64,000 bases of DNA from Piliocolobus tephrosceles (Eukaryota > Chordata > Mammalia > Primates > Cercopithecidae), in contig NC_045434.1 in assembly GCF_002776525.5 (NCBI RefSeq), positions 192,562,545 to 192,626,544 of the forward strand, given 5' to 3'. Both the position numbers and the translations under genes were made by a program. The notes beneath the pieces were generated by a model, which was not told the origin of the DNA, ran no database searches, and saw only the letters and a program-made list of their open reading frames with translations. Each line of letters opens with the position of its first letter. Position 1 is the stretch's first letter. Of the stretch, positions 57,567 through 64,000 are shown piece after piece.

Positions 57567-57924
57567 TGATATAGTTTGGCTCTGTGTCCCCACCCAAATC
57601 TCATCTTGAATTGTAGCTCCCACAATTCCCACGTGTTGTGGGAGGGACCCAGTGGGAGGTAACTGAATGATGGAGGTGGGTCTTTCTCGTGCTGTTCTCA
57701 TGACAGTGAATAAGTCTCAGGAGATCTGATGGTTTTATAAAGAGGAGTTACCCTGCACAAGCTGCTCTCTTTGCCTGCTGCCATCCATGTGAGACGTGAC
57801 TTGCTCCCCCATGCCTTCCACCATTGATTGTGAGTCCTCCCCAGCCATGTGGAACTGTACATTTCTGTCTTTATTCACAGTCTGGGGTATGTCTTTATCA
57901 GCAGCGTGAAAATGGACTAATACA
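57567..57924 (+). mobile_element. THE1-class solo LTR
   Basis: TGATATAGTTTGGCTCTGTG to GGACTAATACA, 358 bp. Flanks cagcc and cggcc agree at 4 of 5 bases. Closest in the window to the THE1 consensus. Confidence 0.92.
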
Positions 57925-57929
57925 CGGCC

Positions 57930-60439
57930 CCAACTGACAGTGTCCCAGTTCTCCCCAGCACCCTCCTCTCTTCTTATTCTGTGTGAGCTCATCTACATCC
58001 ATGGGTCCCCACTGCCCATGCCCAGAACACCTCCTGACGAAGCTCTTCCTGAACTGTCGTCCATATCAAGGGACTCTAAGTGCTGCCCGTGCAGTGCAGA
58101 GCCAGACAGGCCACCCTGCTCTCTGGACCTTTCTGTCTGGGGCTCCTGCAGCTGTTGCCCTCTGGGTGGCCCACAGCCTCTTTCCACTGGACACATTCAA
58201 AACCAAACCTTCATTTTCCCATCAAATTGCTCCTCAGCCTCATGCCCTGCAGCCTCTGCTCACCCCAATCAAAAATGAATGGGCATACCCAACTCGCCCT
58301 CTCCCCACACCTCAGGCACCATCGTGTCCTGTCAGTTTTAACGCCTTACACCCTTGGGATTCCCCTCTCCCTTACCTTCTTCCCTCTCCCCCATCTCAGA
58401 CCTGGTGATCTCTGGCTCAGACATCCCCATGCCCTCCTACTGGTTCCTCAGCCCCACCTGCCTTGCAATCCATCCACCCTGCACACCCTGAGATCTGAGT
58501 GAGGGGGCCCCAAATTTAGGGGCCCCTGCTCTAGCTCTAGATACCCCAGCCCCCAAATCCCTGCCTGCTCCCAGGACCCACATGACCTCTTCTCTGTGCC
58601 GTCATGCCCAGCTATCGGCCTCAGATGTTCAGCTGTGTGTGAGAAAGTATACAAATAGAGCATAGACCTGCAGGGTGGGGTGTCACACACTGTGTGAGAT
58701 TGTGGTGTGGGACTGGGCCGCGGGAGGAGAGGAGAGCAGGGGGCTGATCCTAAACTGGTCAGTCCCAATTTCTCAACACCATAGGGCAAAGCAGAATGCT
58801 GAGGGGTCTGAGAATTCCAAATTCAAACCTGGCTTTCCAGGTCCTTTTGAAAATGTGTCAACCCAGGCAGGGCAATGGAACATGTTGGATTTAACAGATG
58901 TGACTTGTGAAGCTTCATGCTCAGTCACTGGCCTGTGCCCTCCACTGGTTCTCATGCCCTGGGCTGCACAAATGCTGGGGACAGCTGGATCACCAGGCAG
59001 AGTGATTGTCCCACACACAGGTCGATCACATTGCTTTCCTGCCTAACATCCTTCAGTGGCTTCCACAGCCTGGGTGACTTCCTGCTCAGACTGGGGCGAG
59101 GAGCAGGCAGGCGTCCAGGACCCAGCCCTGTAGGCCCCAGGTGAGTGCCCAGGGCTGCCCCATATGGTAGCTGTGGCTGGCAGAGCAGAAGGAGAAGGTC
59201 CTGGATCCACTGCCCTTGCTTCCCTCTAACCATGATGCCCCACAATGGCCCCACCCCTAATGCCATGATAAGGCTGGACTGAGCCTGCACGGTGCCATCT
59301 CAAAGCTCCTGGGTGATCCCGTGTGCAGCTGGTGAGGAAGCTGCTCCAAAGCAGGGTTTGGGCTGCAAAATTCTGGGGCCAGGGGCAGGGGTGGTCATCA
59401 GTATCTCCTTCCCTTCCCTTCCCTGCCCTCCCTGCCTCTCCCCTCCCCTCCCCTCCATACCTCCACAGCTCAGGGGGTCTGCTAGGAATTCGTTGTTGAA
59501 TCCCTCACTGCTCCCAGCAGGATGTGCTCTCAGTGCTGGTCCACATAGAAGGATCGTGTGTGTAGGAGAGATCCAGGTTCTTACCTGATTCCACAAGGAC
59601 ACAGATGCCCAACACCTCCCTGTGGGGTCCTCCAAGCCTCATCCAAGCCACTCCATCTGCCCCAGAAGACCTAGAGGGCCTCCTTCCTCACCACCATCAC
59701 AGAAATCCCAGCAATGGGTTTCTGTGACTCAGGTCGGGTCACCTGCCCATCACGGATCCACTCACTGCACGGGCGATGGAAGAAAGGCCCTGCCTGGCTG
59801 TGTCCGGACCCGCCCCACAGAACTGCATGAACTGAGCAGGGTTGGGAGGGACAGTTCCCAAAGAAAGACGGGGGTCCTAACACCACAGAGGAATAGGTGC
59901 TGCTGGCCGAAGGACAGCTGGGCCCCTGCAGGGCACTCAGGGCAGCCAGTGGCTCCAGGGAGCAGACAGGGCCAAGGAAGGCCAGCCAGGCCTGAGTGCT
60001 GCAAGGGCAGCTTGGACACAAGGTGGGAGCTGGCGGCTGTGGGTTTCAGGATCCAGGATCAGCCTCAGCCACGTGGGCAGACAGTCCGGAAACCGGGACT
60101 GAGCCCTGCTGTGCACTGAAGGCCAACAGTATACGTGGGGCTCCCCCTTGGCCACAGCTCAGTGTCAATGTAGCCAAGCAAGGCCCAGCTACTTGGGATG
60201 GAGGCAGGAGTGACCAAGGCCCTGAAAGGCCTGGCTGGGGTTGGGGCTTTGTATGTCAGCGAGAGGCATCTGTGGGGAAGTCGGGACTGACCTGGGGGAC
60301 TATGAGAGCACTTCCCACCCTCCTAGGTGGGAATCCTGGCACCGGACCCCGGCTCCTCCCTGGCCCACCCCTGCTTCCGTTCTGGAGGCCGACCCTGCCC
60401 TGGCTCCTGCCTACTGTGCCCTGTTGATCCATGTAGGGC
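57930..60439. other. Unassigned GC-rich sequence
   Basis: 58000-58440 and 58980-59060 may hold L2 remnants. No gene; open frames to 165 codons overlap on both strands without domains. Confidence 0.3.
59408..59455. repeat. C-rich pyrimidine tract, G4-capable on minus strand
   Basis: Successive CCCTT, CCCT and CCCCT units. The minus strand has at least four runs of three or four G separated by one A in 59438-59455. Confidence 0.85.
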
Positions 60440-60600
60440 TTGGGCTTTGTAGGCAGCAGACTTGGGTTGGAATCCTGGTTCTAGGCCCAGGTCTTGCATG
60501 AGCCTCTTCCTTACCCTGCAGCCTCAGTTTCCTCATCTGTAAAGTGGGGATGATGAGGCCAATCTTGCAGGGCCTGGATGGGTCCAGTGGGTGACCACCA
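60440..60600 (+). mobile_element. MIR
   Basis: 'gggttggaatcctggttcta', 'cctcagtttcctcatctgta' and 'aagtggggatgatgaggcca'. Confidence 0.82.
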
Positions 60601-60689
60601 TGAGCGGCTGGGGAGCCATGTGGTCAAGGCATAGGCCCTGGGCCAGCCCAAGGGGGCCAGCACAGTCCTACCACTCAGCAGCCAGGAGG

Positions 60690-60830
60690 CCTCTGCACCT
60701 GGCATAGCTCCTCCTTGGCGGTGTGACCTTGGGCACATTGCCTCTCTGTTCCTTCATCTGCGAATGAGATCAGTGACAATACCATGTCCTGGAGACAGTG
60801 AGCACGACAGGCAGGTGGGGTGCTTGGTAC
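60690..60830 (+). mobile_element. MIR
   Basis: 'cggtgtgaccttgggcacat' and 'ctgttccttcatctgcgaat'. Confidence 0.7.
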
Positions 60831-61189
60831 CTGATGTGGGTGGCTGGGCTGTGTCTGAGCCCTGACTGCAGAGCCCTTCCTAGACATAGACACCGCCCTA
60901 GGCATTTGAACAGAAACAGGAGAGTGCGGTTTAAGGAGCTGGGAGGATTAAATCCATACCATGGAGGCATCTAGAAATACCCCCATCAGGTGAGGCCTCC
61001 CACTGCCCACTCTGTTCTCTATCTGAGATCTACACAGGCACCAGGCCCCTGCCCTCAGGTCTGTGCCAGGGCTCCTTACTCACTCTGTGCCTTTAGTCCT
61101 CTGCAGGAAGAAACCCCATCCTGGGGCGCTGCCTGGGAGATGGGGTGTCTGTGGTAACTCATGACGATGATCCTGGGAGCGGCTGCCGC

Positions 61190-61350
61190 TGATGGCATAC
61201 CTACTGTGCATAAGGCCTGTGCCAGGACTGTCCCTCTTAGCTTTGCTGTGTTACAAATGAGAAACCAGGACTCAGAAGGGGCCAGTAGTTCTCCCCAAGA
61301 TGCACAGGAAGGGCAGAGGTGGGAGCTCTCTATGTCCACTCCAGAGCTCA
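61190..61350 (-). mobile_element. MIR, antisense
   Basis: 'atacctactgtgcataaggc', 'gttacaaatgagaaaccagg' and 'cacaggaagggcagaggtgg'. Confidence 0.68.
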
Positions 61351-63384
61351 GCCCCAACCTGACCACAGGCCCTGCCCTGTCCCCCTCACTCTGGCTGATG
61401 CTGGGCTGGGAATGAGGCTCCAGCCCTGCTTGGGACCGCCTGCCTCCCTGCGGACTGGCTTCTATGGCCAGGCCAGCTCTCCAGGGAGGGATGGCAGAGC
61501 ATCTGTATCGAGAGCTGCTGACCTGGACTCAGAGCAGAGCCTCTCTGAGCACCAAATTAACACTTGATCACAAATGAAAAGGGCTGCAGCTCTGAAATGC
61601 CAGCAAAAAGAGAGGCTGGGCTCAGCATGGGGCTGGGGACGGATGGGAAGTGGGGCACAGACCGTCTTGCGTCTGTGGGGATGGTGGGGCAGATGGGGTT
61701 TGAGATCTGCCTGGGAGGGCCTTCCTGGCCTCAACTGCCTCACAGGGGGCAGCAAGGGGGCCAGGCCATGCTGGACAGATGGGTGCCACAGCGAGGGTGT
61801 AGCACAGGAGTGAGCACTGACTTCCCCTGGCCCAATCTCTGTGCTTGGAGTTTGGTCCTAACAGCCCACCCCCTAGAACCTCACTCATGGCCTGGGGTTC
61901 TATGAACTGTGTCTGACCCTCTCCCCATGACCCCATTCCCCTACACACAGCCTTGGGTTTCTTTGTCTCTTTTGATGGTTATGGAAGGTGTGGCCTGCCG
62001 GCTCCAATCTGACCTGGGCTCTGGGACTTATGCACACAGAGCCTCAGCCTCCACCTTCCCACCCTCCCCCTGCACCAGCAACACTTTTAGTTTCCCCGTC
62101 CCTCTGCAGAGATGCCTATGGACCACCATCCATCACTAACTCCTTTGGATGCAGCGTCACTTTTGCCTCCCCATGTCATAGTTCAGGCAATATCCTGTTC
62201 TTTATCACTGGGACCTGCTGCATGACCTGAGGTCCACAGGCCCTCTAGGGCAGCCCATCTAAATCTAGACCCCTCTGACCCCTTGAGCTTGCCCTGCCTC
62301 CCAAACAGCCTCTGAGGTCGGCAACTCAGTATATCGCCCAGCTCCCTATATCCCCAGCCAAGCAGGTGCCAAGACCTCCTGGGGTCTCCATGTTCCATCC
62401 CCTCCTGGCCTCTCCACTGCCACTGCTATGGTCCAGAGCCATCAGTTCATACCTGTTAAATATAGTGAACCCAAACTTTCTCTTCAAAGAATCAGTATGT
62501 CAGTATGTTCAGCTCTCTTATTCTTTGATTCTCCATTTTGAAGTTTAATTTCCTGGTTCTCTTCACCCTCTTCTTGCTTCTAGTTTCAGTAAACAACCCT
62601 TTCCACCAGTTTTAATCGGTAGTTCACATCTGTTCCTCTGGTCATCTACTCTGTCCTGACTCATTCCAGTCACGTGCTTTGACCTGAATCACCCCTGGTC
62701 ACCTGCTCTGACCTAAGTCACCTTAGTTACCTGTTCCTAACTGTCCTTCCTGCCAAACTACTCACCCTGCCACTCTGGCTCATACCCCTGCTCTCTTTAA
62801 AATAGCCAATAGGAATTAGCTTAGACTGTGCGTTCCAACCTTAGCCATTCTTTTTAAAATGACCCCTAGCTCCTCCAGGAGGTCAGAATGGGAACAGGGG
62901 CCCAGTGAGGAGATGGAGGGGGACGTCCAGGCAGAGCTGATGGCAGCTTGGACCACAGCAGGAACCATGGGGGTCTGGGAATGAGGAATTTGTTCACACA
63001 ACTCCCACATTTCTGGCTGAGAAGTTGGGTGGATGGAGCTGCCGTTTCCTGAGTGGAGAAGTGGGGAAGGTAGGAGCAGGAGGAGGCTCGGGGCTGAGAG
63101 GCCAGCATGGGTCATGTGACTCCAATAGGGGAAAGACACAGCAGTAGGTCTCTGCGTCAGGAATAAGAACTCTTTCCCCTCCCCTGTCCAGTTGTGCTCT
63201 TGCCATTGTTCCATCTGTGAAGAGCACCCTTTCTGCAGAAAGTAAAAATTGCCTTGCTGAGAAAATTAAATTTATGTTTGGGTCCTATTTCTTTGTGGCA
63301 CCAGAGAACAAGCATTTTGCATTTCTAACAAGTCCAAGGGAGCAGCACAGCCTCCTCACTGGTCTCCAGCCTCAAACCTTCAAT
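61351..63384. other. Unassigned sequence
   Basis: GC-rich to about 62400, then more AT-rich. No gene. Repeated 'cacctg/tctga' phrases at 62630-62720 look like a weak decayed tandem ('cacctgctctgacctaagtc') without a fixed period. Confidence 0.3.
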
Positions 63385-63504
63385 TTGGGCAGGAGATCTT
63401 CTTAAATCAGAGCCTGTCACTTCCCTCCTTCAAAGCTTTGGCCAACTCCCCTGCAGCTTATCCCCCTCTGAGGATAAACTCCCTGCTGCTTGGCTTGACT
63501 TAAA
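63385..63504 (+). mobile_element. L2 fragment
   Basis: 'cagagcctgtcacttccctc' and 'ctttggccaactcccctgca' resemble the L2 coding 3' part. Confidence 0.5.
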
Positions 63505-63900
63505 AGGCCATTCATTCAGTCATTCTACAAATACCTATTGCATCACCTTTGGGGCTGCAGCAGTGATTAAAGAGATACAATCGCTGCCCTCCTGGAACTT
63601 TCATTCTCTTGGATGAAGACAGGCAATCAACAGGTGAAATGTCCATGATGTGCACCGCAGGAATGATAACAGCTAAAAGAACAATAGAGCAGGGAAGGGG
63701 CAGAAGGTGTGGGGAAGAGCTCAGACATAGCGTGCTTAGTTGGGGGATCAGGAGGAAGGTGACATTTGAGCAGAGGCCTGGAAAGTGTATGCAGGAATGA
63801 GCTATGTGGATATCTGGGGAAGAGCATTGCAGTCAGAGGGAAGAGCAAGCGCAAAGGCCCTGAGATAGGAACAAACTTACAGTGTTTGAGGATCAGCAAG
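63505..63900 (+). mobile_element. Ancient interspersed repeat, family unassigned
   Basis: 'attcattcagtcattctaca', 'ctgccctcctggaactttca', 'gtgacatttgagcagaggcc' and 'gcgcaaaggccctgagatag'. Best-preserved copy of the family seen at 29955, 46881 and 47781. Confidence 0.55.
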
Positions 63901-64000
63901 GAAGCCCCTTCCTCTCATCCTGGCTGGGTCTCCTTGTTCTGACTCCCTCCTGCCCCCACCCTTACCTGACTGCCTCCCCTCCCCACTCCTGCCACCTCCC

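Overview
This window is ordinary primate nuclear DNA, most likely from an Old World monkey (Cercopithecidae). I found no intact protein-coding gene with splice sites, no RNA gene and no CpG-island promoter. Between a quarter and a half of the bases are recognisable interspersed repeats. The youngest Alu copies (at 39, 8489, 12674 and 55718) carry diagnostic bases I associate with the macaque/baboon AluY radiation: GGCTTGAGCC near the head, CCCGTCTCGG or a close variant in the left arm, and CCGGCTAGTTTTTTG in the middle. Human AluY normally differs at these sites. The species call rests on that recall and not on an alignment.

Layout. 0-9 kb: AT-rich and built from layered retroelements. These are an AluY, an ancient L1 3' end, a primate L1 with a 5' inversion and an internal 63-bp duplication, and a complete MaLR (MST/THE1-class) element with both LTRs and a target-site duplication, itself inserted into older L1-like DNA. 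9-20 kb: MLT1, MST and THE1 LTRs nested in one another, a three-copy 101-bp minisatellite, L2 and MIR relics, and a 416-bp LTR-like sequence inserted inside an AluY. 20-38 kb: more GC-rich, mostly old MIR, L2 and MLT1 relics, two solo MaLR LTRs, and an unexplained inverted repeat with arms of 194 and 190 bp about 96% identical. 38-55 kb: Alus in and around an MLT1 LTR, old L1 3' ends, many MIRs, and two AT-rich islands that resemble conserved non-coding elements. 55-58 kb: a processed RACK1 (GNB2L1) pseudogene on the minus strand with an AluY lodged in its A-tail, followed by an MLT1 LTR carrying a THE1 LTR. 58-64 kb: GC-rich sequence with MIR/L2 relics and a C-rich tract able to form a G-quadruplex on the minus strand.

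The only sequence recognisably derived from a cellular protein gene is the RACK1 retrocopy. A 26-bp deletion shifts its frame after about 32 codons and its stop codon is lost, so I call it a pseudogene, although blades 2-7 of its beta-propeller are still open. I do not see a new biological system. The items most worth checking are the inverted repeat, the RACK1/Alu nested insertion, and the LTR-like insert inside the AluY. Repeat family names come from memory of consensus sequences; confidence values reflect this. MIR, L2 and MLT1 boundaries are approximate.
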